This document shows positions 55,134 to 64,000 of a stretch of DNA of 64,000 nt, one piece after another. The position numbers and the translations under genes were made by a program. Below the pieces are notes generated by a model. It did not search any database and was not told where the DNA came from. It saw only the letters and a list, made by a program, of their open reading frames with translations. Positions within the stretch are counted from its first letter, which is position 1; each line of letters opens with the position of its first letter. This stretch comes from Coniochaeta sp. PMI_546 (lineage: Eukaryota; Ascomycota; Sordariomycetes; Coniochaetales; Coniochaetaceae): assembly GCA_021432605.1 (NCBI GenBank), contig MU271147.1, positions 1,922,001 through 1,986,000 on the forward strand, written 5' to 3'.

Positions 55134-56384
55134 ATGTCCAATATGTCTAACACGGTCATCATCGGCGCGGGTATCATAGGCGTCTCGACGGCATACTATC
55201 TCTCAGAGCATCAACCCGGGTCTACAATCCACCTTGTCGAGGCATCTCCGGAACTATTCTCATCCGCATCAGGCTACGCCGGAGGTTTCCTGGCGAAGGA
55301 CTGGTTCTCGCCAGCGACCGCATCGCTCGGCGCACTCAGCTTCGAGCAACACCGGCTCCTGGCAGAGAAGCACGGGGGCCGAGAGAAATGGGGCTACTCA
55401 CCGACCACGACTGTCAGCTATAGTTCCAAACCTGCGGGCCATGGTCCAAGGAAAAGAGGTGACGATTGGCTGAGACATGGAACGAGCAGGGCGGACACGG
55501 CACCCGCCGTGGTCGACGATCTAGATGGCAAAGCGCCCAGATGGCTTCGGAGAGTCGCGGGTGATGAGATCGAGGTCATCGGCGACCATGACTCGACCGC
55601 CCAGGTAGACCCGCTTGCTCTTTGCCAGTTCCTGCTGCAGGAGTGCCTCGACCGCGGTGTGCAGCTGCATCATCCTGCTACGGCGATATCGATCGCCAAG
55701 GATATCCGGGACGAGCTGTCGAGCGTATGCATTGCTGATACGCAGTCGTCAACAGAGGTGGATGTCCCGTGTACGAGGGTCATTATCGCGGCCGGCGCCT
55801 GGTCGGGACAGGTATTCAAGACGCTGTTCCGCCACTCGCAGCTCGACGTTCCGGTGGCTAGCCTGGCAGGCCACTCGCTGGTGGTCAAATCACCCCGATG
55901 GCACAAGGAGGTCGAGGCCAGCGGCTGCCACGCGCTGTACACCACCAGCGGGCCGGGATATTCCCCTGAACTTTTTTCTCGTATCGGGGGGCATATATAC
56001 ATCGCCGGACTGAACTCGTCTGCGCTGCCGCTGCCGAAGGTTGCGGGCGAGTCGAAACCGCGAGAAATTGATATTGCGAGACTGAAAGAGACTGCGTCTG
56101 AGCTGCTGGGTCCAGAGGTCGGGCCAGATGATCTGGAGATTGTGAGGGAGGGACTGTGTTTTCGGCCTGTCACGCCATCGGGAAGGCCGATTATTTCGAG
56201 GGTGAGGGATGCGGATTTGGGTATCGGGATCAAGACACGGCCGGGGGCTGAAGGGGGCGTGTTTATTGCTGCCGGGCATGGCCCGTGGGGGATCAGTATG
56301 GCTCTTGGGACGGGTTTGGTGCTTGCTGAGATGGTGCAGGGGAGGGCGGTGAGTGCTGATGTTAGCCAGTTGGGGTTAACGTGA
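55134..56384 (+). CDS. FAD-dependent oxidoreductase (DAO fold, Tda3-like)
   Basis: Single exon, 416 residues, of the D-amino-acid-oxidase fold. The N-terminal dinucleotide motif is TVIIGAGIIGVSTAYYLSEH (G-x-G-x2-G) followed by the ribose-binding acid in IHLVEASPE. The motif SASGYAGGFLAKDWFSPATA is typical of the yeast Tda3 branch of this family. Further FAD contacts are RVIIAAGAWSGQ and the C-terminal GVFIAAGHGPWGISMALGTG. The substrate site includes CFRPVTPSGRPIISRV. Tda3 has been linked to endosome-to-Golgi recycling in yeast, but its chemistry is not known to me; the enzyme may instead oxidise an amine or amino acid. Two Met codons (55134, 55143) are possible starts. It is divergent from the SDR gene. 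Confidence 0.87.
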   Translation: MSNMSNTVIIGAGIIGVSTAYYLSEHQPGSTIHLVEASPELFSSASGYAGGFLAKDWFSPATASLGALSFEQHRLLAEKHGGREKWGYSPTTTVSYSSKPAGHGPRKRGDDWLRHGTSRADTAPAVVDDLDGKAPRWLRRVAGDEIEVIGDHDSTAQVDPLALCQFLLQECLDRGVQLHHPATAISIAKDIRDELSSVCIADTQSSTEVDVPCTRVIIAAGAWSGQVFKTLFRHSQLDVPVASLAGHSLVVKSPRWHKEVEASGCHALYTTSGPGYSPELFSRIGGHIYIAGLNSSALPLPKVAGESKPREIDIARLKETASELLGPEVGPDDLEIVREGLCFRPVTPSGRPIISRVRDADLGIGIKTRPGAEGGVFIAAGHGPWGISMALGTGLVLAEMVQGRAVSADVSQLGLT

Positions 56385-56823
56385 CGGCTTAGGGAAATGC
56401 CTTTGCAATAATGTGATGATAACAATGACCGAGAGTTGTAACGAACACAAGAGTCGGTTGTCATTATATTTTGCTCAAGCAAGTCGATGTGCTAGACGTG
56501 ACACAGTGTTAGTGACGTCTAACTAGACAATGTTGATTTCGCACACATCCTTCTCCCTATGCTTGAGTATCTTAACAGCGTCAACAGCCTCTTTCCTCCG
56601 GCGACGAAGTTGAGGTCTGTGAGCATGTATCACAGTCGTCGCCTTGTCTTCTATTCTCCATAATCTCACTAGTCTCACTAGAGCATCATTCCCATGATCG
56701 ATACGTCTAAGAGATGATCACACATGTCCTATCAGCCTGGTCTGGTTGCCCGCCGAACGGCTCTAACCTCTGGTGGCATGTGGATGAGAGTGATTGGAAT
56801 ATGCTGCGCCCGCGAAGCCACTT
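56385..56823. other. Intergenic region
   Basis: This stretch lies between the FAD oxidoreductase gene and the decayed SET-domain gene. It may once have held the 5' part of the latter, but I see no family-like residues here. Confidence 0.45.
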
Positions 56824-57911
56824 CTAACAGTTCTGGAGGACGTTGTTGTATCCGTCGACCTCGTTATGCAGTGCGCTACTAAGAATGCTCGTTTCAGCCA
56901 GCTCATCCACGCCCTTCAGTTTCAGGTCAGTATCCTGCCATCCGTGTGCTGTGTTATATGCGAAAACTAACAATATTACAGACTGACCGGCAACTTGTCC
57001 TTCTATACATGCTGATGCAATTGGTACTCTCGTCGCCCGAATATAAGGTCGTCGAGCATGCTTCTGCGGCATGGCCGCCATTCTGGGGAGAATCACTATC
57101 AAGTGATATTGGTCTCCGAGACTGGATCTGGGTAGACGCCTTGTTGCGCTCCAGAACGTTTGATCTGTCCTACTCTGGAGTGTCGATGATTCCGTGTCTG
57201 GACTTGGCAAACCACAGCATCAGTTACACCGCATACTGGCGCCAGGATGTGAATAACGAAGCCGTCACCTTGTTTCTCCTTAAGGGATCTTCTGTTCCTG
57301 CGGGCGAGGTATTCACTATCATTTACGGAAGGACAAGCCAGCTGCCGAAATGCTCTTTAACTACGGATTTATTGACTCCAGCTCGGTGGTAGAGAGTCTC
57401 GTTCTACTACTGGACGAGGTGTTGGAAGAGGCGACAGGTGACCCGCTTCTCGAGGCCAAGTTACGCGTTTTCAACGCCGCGCCGATGCTCGAGCTCAGGA
57501 TTGACAACAAGGGCAACACCAGGTGTATTTTTTGCATCTTATGTGTGTCCACGAGCAAGACGGGCTTGCTTTTAGGACGGAAGAGCGGCAAGGGTATCAG
57601 TCGCCGAGGATGCTGTGGCGAGGGAAGGACTCACAAGCATCACCGGCAGGTTCGATGTTTCTGTAAATGCCCAGAATGTGCAATAAATTGTTCACCTCCC
57701 AGCTGTGTCGGTTTTGCTCGGAGTCGTCGGGAAGCAACTTGACAAAATCCGGGACAGCCTGCAAATGTCGACATAGAAGTCCGCCAGGAAGTGCTGCAAG
57801 CTGCTCTACAACTCAGAAGCATAGAGACGACCATTCTGGATAGGTGCCTGCTAGCATTGGAAGGGGAACGCGATCAGCTGGCGCAAGATGGGAGAGTTCT
57901 AGTGCACACCA
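56824..57911 (+). pseudogene. Decayed SET-domain protein gene
   Basis: Remnant of a fungal SET-domain (lysine-methyltransferase-like) protein. Piece 1 (56824-56925) reads VLEDVVVSVDLVMQCATKN and has a good intron after it (56926-56981). Piece 2 gives TDRQLVLLYMLMQL, then WVDALLRSRTFDLSYSG and the SET hallmark MIPCLDLANHS, then PAGEVFTIIYG. At about 57330 the frame slips by two bases before KPAAEMLFNYGFIDSSSVVE. Another intron-like gap lies at 57523-57575. Afterwards AVAREGLTSITGRFDVSVNA is followed by an in-frame stop, then SVLLGVVGKQLDKIRDSLQM, another frame slip near 57770, and the C-terminal helix VRQEVLQAALQLRSIETTIL. The central part of the SET domain looks shortened and the N-terminus is missing. 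With at least one stop and two frame slips it cannot make a full protein. Sequencing error is an alternative for single slips but not for all of them. Confidence 0.72.
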
Positions 57912-60330
57912 AGAAGTCAATGTGACACGGGAAATATTGTTGCCCGATGACTTTTTTGGATCGCTACACGTGTACGAGCAAACGAATGTTGCAAAGTCAC
58001 TCCGATGCACTTTGGGAAGCGATCGACTGCGATGCCAAGGAAGAGCCTCCTTGTCCGGACGATTTTGGAGGCTAAATAGGCGGCTGATCCAGACTGTCGG
58101 TGCCTCTCTACTTTGTAGGCCTAATATGTGAGAGGGATGTCTCCCAGTGTACACATAGGCACCAGTCAGGGAACATTGCTGTGTACTGTAACTCTCCCTT
58201 ATCAACGCGGCGAGGAGCTCTTCGCTTGCCTCACCGACCACGCCACACACTGGTCGGTGGGCCGAAGACAGTAGGGCGTAGTGCAAGAGACTTGTATGCC
58301 ATGGCCATCAGCCACTACCCGTGTAGCATTTTCCCAGCAATGAATCAGCAAAGTTTGTATCATCGCCGGCTAGAGCTGTCTCTCTAGTTTCGAGGACTGA
58401 TACTGTGATAGATACTACAGAGCCGACAAAAGGGACGTATCACCACATTGTGTAAAAGCGAGGTTAAGCATCATCTGAGTGGAACACCTATGTCAACTAG
58501 AATCGGCTCAGCCAATCACCGCTAGGGTGTTGCCGCCCGCCGTCCTGCATGACCACTAGCCAGCCCGATTCTTGATTCCCACCAGCCGGCCAATCGTAGT
58601 TGAATTGAAGCTCTCAAAGTCCATGCGTTGGCCATGTCCCGATTGAATGCTCTTGAACACCCATTCGCTGCGCACTCGAAGGGAGCCACCGTCATCACAA
58701 GACATCACAGCACATTGAGCCAATGGCCATCGGTAGATTGGCCCCCAATTCATAACTGTTGGTGAGCTGGGTTTCGTGATGGCTTCTGCTTTCTTCTTGT
58801 CCACTTGTTATACCAACAGGCATCTCGTGTAGAGCACTATCATCGGTGCAGGAGCTTTGCTCTCCGCATCCTGCACACCTGAAGCCCTGCATAGCAAACA
58901 GCCAGTCACTACATTCGGTCGCAGAACAGACTGCACGACTTGCGGTGTGCTGGATTGTCGATTCAGTTGTATTGTACAGTACACTGGACCCCTGCATCTC
59001 AAAGTCGCAGGGTGGGCCCTGGCATGGATCCTTTCCCGCTGTCCCGCCCCACCATATCTTGGCAATCTGCGTCCCGCTACTGTGTAGCCACTTCCTTCGT
59101 CCCCTCTTTCCACGTTCGGCATCAAAATTCAAATCTCACTGTTACAATGCATGACCAGCAGGCGCTGATATTTGCAATATCAGCAAGAAAAGTTCATGTT
59201 GGTGGTAACGTTTGAATTCTGTTCAGGGTGCCTGCGACAGTGGCAAAGAATTGATTGAATCCTGATCACACGACATGGCGCTATCAGAGCTTTACTATCG
59301 ACCAGAGCAGCGCAGGGACAGAGCCAACAGCCAGCCAGCGAGCTACCCTGTCAGGCCTGTCTTCTGCATGTCGTCGTGGTGGGCAGGAACGGCTTCTACG
59401 GGACTTTCAATCTGACCAGTTACAAGCCGCATCTTGATGTCTTTCTCTGCAGGCCATCCCACTCCGTGCCACCCATCATATCGTCCACCCACTCATGCCT
59501 CTGATGCTCCCCCTGCCCCCCTGGATACCCTTCCACAGTAGTGCTGCTCACCGTCCCTGTCCGTGTCTACCGAGTTGACGGCCTGAGGTAGCGCCCGTAT
59601 GCTACCAGTGCAACCTGCAGATGTGCGGAGGGACCCCAGCTCGAGCCCAGCCAATATTAAAGATCCCGCAGCCGCTGAGCCTTGTGTGCCGGATTGTGTC
59701 TCTGCCTCTTCACATTTCGCTCCTCCACCCTTGGCGTCGCCTTGCCTCCTTAAGATCAAAGGGCGGCAAAGTACACGCGTGAACAGGCAATCTCGCATAA
59801 TCACCTCTACCCCGGGATTCTGGGTCTGTCACACTGTCATCGGATGTCTGCGGCGGTTGGCCAAGTCAAGCCGCGACCGGATTGGGCATTCTCGACTGTG
59901 TTCGTCAACGATTGACCGGATCTCATTCGGCTTGGCAGCGCGAACTACAGGACTAGAACAGTGCAAAGGCCGATCTTGAACTGCAACCCATATATCGACC
60001 AGCCCTCCGAGTCGCACAACTCGAGTCGCTTGTGCAATTCTTTCCGTCCTTCTAGTTGTTGTTCGCAATTCGCTTCTGCCGTCCTTCATCTCCATGGCCA
60101 GCTTACCACCTCACGGTCTGTAATACCTAATCGAGGGGTCTGGTATTCCTCACCGCCGCACCTCTGATCAGCTTGACAGCGCCTGTCATCGACTGGCCTC
60201 ACTGCGACATTCCATATATACGTGGACAACATTGCGGAACGCCGAGTCAACCTCTCTGTCACAAGCTAGATGGTATTTACGGGCGAGAAGAAACTCCCAA
60301 AAAGGTAGTACTGCCGGGCTCACGAGAACG
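57912..60330. other. 2.4-kb region without a recognisable gene
   Basis: This stretch lies between the decayed SET gene and the ferric-reductase-like gene. Open frames on both strands are short, overlapping and without family resemblance. The right part must be the promoter and leader of the reductase gene. Part of the left side (57950-58120) could be further decay of a neighbouring gene. Confidence 0.5.
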
Positions 60331-62982
60331 ATGGCGTCGCACATCCAACCACAGATGCGTGACGCAGGGCTTGATGCGTCGCAAAGACTTGCCGAACTCG
60401 CCAAGCGCATCAACATCCCTTTGACACCTACCAGCCCTCCGGGCTTGGTAGAAGCAAACTCCGTGGATCCCTTCTCCCAGTCAGGCAAATATGCGCTGGG
60501 CTGGACATACTTTGCAATCGCCGTGATGGGGACTGTCCTGTTCATGCGCTTCTGGCACTTTTGGCAGGACAAGATTCGGCAGGCCATCTATAAGCAAGAT
60601 ATCGAAGAGCACTTCCGGAATCTCTACAGCCTGGAGCCGGAATGGGACCACACGGCGGCCCTGGCGACTGGGGCGACGGGCCACGATACGAGCAGGCATT
60701 TCTTTCCGGACGAGCACGTTGAGGAGAAGGCATTTCGACCAAAGGCACATTTCTCGTCCATCGGCTTTGTGAACGACACATTGGCATTGTTCCGATGGAT
60801 ATTTTACCGGCCGATTCCCGATCTTGTTTGGCGAAAACATCGCCTAACGTTCTCGTCTTTGGCCGTCCTGGCCAGCGCATTTGTCGCCGTTGCTTTCGTA
60901 ACGATCTACTGCTTCCTCCTTCAGCCACTGTACTGGGAGAGTATTCGATACGGCTCGCCTCCAGTGGCCATCCGAGCAGGCATGATTGCGGTCGCCATGA
61001 CTCCATGGATTATTGTGACGAGTATGAAGTGGAACCTCCTCACAGTGATTACTGGAATTGGCCCGGAGCGGCTCAATGTCTTCCACCGGTGGTTAAGCTA
61101 CCTCTGCCTGTTCCTGTCGCTGATCCATATGATCCCATTCTACGTGCAACCGGTTTGGGAAGACGGCGGCATGGACGTGTTCGGTGCCCTATTTCCGGAC
61201 GGTACCGGTATCATCTACGGAACAGGCATTGTTTGCCTCGCACCTCTCGCATGGCTCTGCGTGGGCTCCTTGCCCATTATCCGCAGAAGAGCATACGAGC
61301 TGTTTGTCATGCTGCACTGGCCGGTTGGTCTCGCTTATGTCGGCCTTCTATTCTGGCACACCAAGAACGCCCTCATGACGTGGAGCTATCTCTACACCAC
61401 CGTGGCTATTCTGGTCTTCTGCAACATTTGTCGATTCTTCAAGCTGAACTGGATCCGTCCGTGGCGTCTCTCATTCCTGGTTGGAGACGAAGCTGCAATC
61501 AACATCATGACGGAGAATGCCATCAAGATCACGATTCCTACACAGATGAGATGGAAGCAGGGCCAATACGTCTATCTGAGGATGCCTGGCATCTCATTCT
61601 TCGAGAACCACCCTTTTACCATATCTTCGCTATGTAGCGAGGACTTCCCCTCTGAGTATGGCGAGCAGTATCGAGACTGCGTGTTAGTCTTCAGACCATA
61701 CGGCGGATTTACCAAGAAGGTACTGGAGACCGCAATCGAGAAAGGTCCCTACCACACATACCGAGCCTTTCTTGACGGGCCATATGGGGGTATGCGTCGA
61801 GACCTCGCAGCTTTTGACACCTGCATTCTGATTGCGGGTGGCAGCGGCATCACCTCGCTCATGTCACAGCTTCTCAACCTCATCAAACGCATGCGAGACG
61901 GCAAAGCTATCACGAAAAAGATTGTGGTGGTTTGGGCGCTGAAACGACTCGAGGCAATGGACTGGTTCCGGGAGGAACTGAGAATCTGCCGCGAGTCTGC
62001 GCCTCCAGAGAGCGTCACTTGCAAGTTCTTCGTAACGGCCGCGACTCGAGCACAGAATATGGGCGTTAGCTCACGGGCACCACGGCCATTGAGTAACATG
62101 TTCCATGATAAGCTCGATGGATTTGTCGCGGGCATCGCCTCGAAACGCAATTCGGCACTGATCATGTCGGAAGCCCAAGGTGATCCCGAGCGAGAGCGTC
62201 AGCTTCGGGAAGAGGACGAGGACCGCATCACAGCTCTGCCACAACAGAAGTACCTGCAACACCACCACCTCCCTCCACCGCCTCCAGGTCCGCCCCCAAA
62301 TATGCGTGTGCCTGTTCCCGAAGACCGAAAGGACTCCCATTTTGCCGACAAGAAAGAACCACTCGAAGGCAAGAAGCGAGAATTCCACTTCCCACCCATG
62401 CAGCCGAAGGCAGATAACGCACCACACTTCAACTACGTACCCCCAACTTCACCCAATAAGAAGCGATTCAGCCAAAACCTCTCCCCAGCCGACGCAGAAG
62501 GGCGCCCAAGCTACGTAAGCGGCGGCGACAGCCTTGACTCGGGCGAGCAACAACCAACTTCCACAGACGCCCCCGTCCGACCCCCGGAACTGGCCCACCT
62601 CCGCACAGATGTGGGTTCTGTATCCCGGCCCCGACCGACGAGCACATTCGGACCACCATCTGGCTTCGAGTTCGGATTCCCGGAGACGCCGACCGAGTTC
62701 CAGAAGAGCCTGATGCGCTTCGCCTTCCCGGTGCCGCACCAGATCGACGGCGGCTGGAGCGTCGAGTACGGCCGTCCGGACCTGGGATTCATGCTCAAGG
62801 AGTGGGCTACCGGCGGCGCGGACGGGCGGGGGATACTCGGTCGCCGGACGGCGGTTTTCGTGTGCGGGCCGCCGGCTATGCGGGTGGGTGTCGCGAATAC
62901 CGTTGCGCGGCTGCAGGCGGAGATATGGGGGGATGATGAGCTCGAGGAGATCTTTTTGCATACCGAAAATTACGCTTTGTGA
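60331..62982 (+). CDS. Ferric-reductase-like transmembrane flavocytochrome
   Basis: Single exon, 883 residues, starting MASHIQPQMRDAGLDASQRL; the ATG at 60331 is the first in frame. It is a plasma-membrane FRE-type protein that passes electrons from NADPH through FAD and two haems to Fe(III) or Cu(II). Helices begin at WTYFAIAVMGTVLFMRFW. The haem His ligands are in VFHRWLSYLCLFLSLIHMIP and in the next helix pair around YELFVMLHWPVGLAYVGLLFWH. The FAD site is FFENHPFTISSLCS, and the NADPH site is CILIAGGSGITSLMSQLLN with the C-terminal VFVCGPPAMRVGVA. Between the two NADPH motifs lies an extra, low-complexity stretch of about 200 residues (Glu/Arg, then HHHLPPPPPGPPP and Ser/Pro/Asp runs) that most FRE proteins lack. 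All catalytic motifs are intact. The usual cytosolic N-terminus is long (about 130 residues) and charged. Confidence 0.9.
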   Translation: MASHIQPQMRDAGLDASQRLAELAKRINIPLTPTSPPGLVEANSVDPFSQSGKYALGWTYFAIAVMGTVLFMRFWHFWQDKIRQAIYKQDIEEHFRNLYSLEPEWDHTAALATGATGHDTSRHFFPDEHVEEKAFRPKAHFSSIGFVNDTLALFRWIFYRPIPDLVWRKHRLTFSSLAVLASAFVAVAFVTIYCFLLQPLYWESIRYGSPPVAIRAGMIAVAMTPWIIVTSMKWNLLTVITGIGPERLNVFHRWLSYLCLFLSLIHMIPFYVQPVWEDGGMDVFGALFPDGTGIIYGTGIVCLAPLAWLCVGSLPIIRRRAYELFVMLHWPVGLAYVGLLFWHTKNALMTWSYLYTTVAILVFCNICRFFKLNWIRPWRLSFLVGDEAAINIMTENAIKITIPTQMRWKQGQYVYLRMPGISFFENHPFTISSLCSEDFPSEYGEQYRDCVLVFRPYGGFTKKVLETAIEKGPYHTYRAFLDGPYGGMRRDLAAFDTCILIAGGSGITSLMSQLLNLIKRMRDGKAITKKIVVVWALKRLEAMDWFREELRICRESAPPESVTCKFFVTAATRAQNMGVSSRAPRPLSNMFHDKLDGFVAGIASKRNSALIMSEAQGDPERERQLREEDEDRITALPQQKYLQHHHLPPPPPGPPPNMRVPVPEDRKDSHFADKKEPLEGKKREFHFPPMQPKADNAPHFNYVPPTSPNKKRFSQNLSPADAEGRPSYVSGGDSLDSGEQQPTSTDAPVRPPELAHLRTDVGSVSRPRPTSTFGPPSGFEFGFPETPTEFQKSLMRFAFPVPHQIDGGWSVEYGRPDLGFMLKEWATGGADGRGILGRRTAVFVCGPPAMRVGVANTVARLQAEIWGDDELEEIFLHTENYAL

Positions 62983-64000
62983 TTTTTTTGTACTTGTATC
63001 ATGATGGGCTGGCGATGGCGTTTTTCTTCCCCGCTTGGGTTATGGGAGTTGAGATACCAGTGTCATGCTGTCGAGCGACGACGCGTTTTTCTTTGTGTTT
63101 ATATATCTATCTACTCGTACCTACATGGCAGCTATGGCTATCTATCTCGTCACTGGGACGCTATTACTTTTAATCAAAGCTCTGAACTACCTTGGGCCCT
63201 TTGAGGTATTATGTCTCATAACTTGGGGGACGATAGTTAGTAAGATAACAGGAAGGGCTAAGGGAAGTACTGTTCTGACAAACCCTTCGTCATCTCCTTC
63301 AAGACTTCACTCTCTTGTACTTCTCTATATCAAGCCCAAGAGTGCGTGTGGAGCCGGGAACTAGTTACCGGGGTCCAGGACAAGAATCAAGACAGCGGTG
63401 GCGCCTCGATTCGCGTCCGCCGCAGATGACACATCGTGTCGTACAAGAGAAGTATGATGCAGAGTGATCTGAGCGTGGCCGAAGACTGGGAGCGCGCCTG
63501 CAATACGGATCCTTGTACAGTTTTGTCCAAGACGGCTAATGCCTTTGACCTTCAATAGTCGCGAGACGGACAGTGACGGTAGTAAGACAAGACCAAAGCC
63601 AGAAACCAGAGAGTTCTTAGTCCTAAGAGCGAAGCTTAATGCGACGTCAAGAGCCACACACTGACACTGGACAACATCTCATGTGCTGGCGGCAGAGGTA
63701 TTAGCTTCTGGCTATAACATTCCTTCAATGATGTTGAGCTCTAGACTAACACGACGGGAGCGCAGACAACATGGAAGCATCCATTTGCTTCACCAGCTCA
63801 GACCCTGCGGAGGCGCAACTCTCGTTACAGCGAGATGCATGTTTACATATCCATACTCCTGGATCCCGCCAGCCATATTTAAGGTGTACGACGTGCAGAG
63901 CAGGTCTTACTTTTGCATATACTGCATAGCCCAATAGCAACAGACGCGTTCACATACCGCACGTCGTGTCACCTAATGACCTTGTCGCTCATTTGTCGAT
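62983..64000. other. Right-hand flank
   Basis: This stretch holds the 3' flank of the ferric-reductase-like gene and about 900 bp with no recognisable gene. A CTATCTA-type run lies near 63100-63110. A gene continuing beyond the window cannot be excluded. Confidence 0.55.

Noticed and set aside
55670-56482. 270-codon minus-strand frame
   Set aside because: It is the antisense of the FAD oxidoreductase gene and reads as Ser/Pro-rich non-family sequence.
57813-58286. 157-codon minus-strand frame
   Set aside because: It overlaps the C-terminal remnant of the SET gene on the other strand and has no recognisable family feature.
1-64000. tRNA genes, rRNA, CRISPR arrays, transposons, LTR elements and repeat-induced decay
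   Set aside because: I looked for cloverleaf B-box strings, spaced repeats, transposase or reverse-transcriptase motifs and long AT-rich mutated tracts and found none that held up.

Overview
This window is nuclear DNA of a filamentous ascomycete, most likely a plant-associated member of the Sordariomycetes. The evidence is short introns (about 50-120 nt) with GTRNGT donors and CTAAC-like branch sites, single-gene transcription units on both strands, fungus-specific families (Atg29, Ivy1, Arb2-domain, Dbf2, CFEM-like, PL4 rhamnogalacturonan lyase), and a fungal NLR of the hydrolase-NACHT-WD type. The species cannot be fixed from the sequence alone. I reconstructed 24 protein-coding genes and one decayed gene. 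I saw no tRNA, rRNA, CRISPR array, transposon or viral relic.

Layout, left to right. 0-8 kb is housekeeping: mitoribosomal protein uS14m, an Arb2-domain protein, a mitochondrial TPR-like protein and phosphoserine phosphatase. 8.8-12 kb holds ATG29, with a 10-nt micro-exon, and a small single-pass membrane protein. 13.6-20 kb holds a CYP52-like P450, the I-BAR protein Ivy1 and a Nup53-type nucleoporin. 20.8-26 kb holds a GPI-anchored CFEM-like wall protein and the NDR kinase Dbf2.

26.8-36.7 kb is the most accessory-looking part: a 1662-residue NLR-like protein divergent from a fructosamine-kinase-like protein, then a DHA1-type MFS transporter and a membrane-anchored methyltransferase-like protein. 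38-46 kb holds a Wbp11 splicing factor, a monocarboxylate-type MFS transporter, a second P450 with an atypical I-helix and a secreted PL4 lyase. 47-52.7 kb is again core: Erf2 palmitoyltransferase, a small mitochondrial membrane protein and the NC2-beta/Dr1 repressor, which has two possible first exons. 53.9-58 kb holds a divergent SDR/FAD-oxidoreductase pair followed by a decayed SET-domain gene. 60.3-63 kb holds a ferric-reductase-like membrane flavocytochrome.

Most genes act independently. Possible functional links are the divergent NLR/FN3K pair (shared 418-bp promoter region), the convergent FN3K/MFS pair (stop codons 17 bp apart) and the divergent SDR/Tda3-like pair (about 304 bp apart). 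A short KpnI-like palindromic motif built from GGTACCT, TACCTTA and AAGGTA recurs in many intergenic gaps. Exon borders below were read by eye from splice consensus, frame and family conservation; for every multi-exon gene the summed exon length is a multiple of three.
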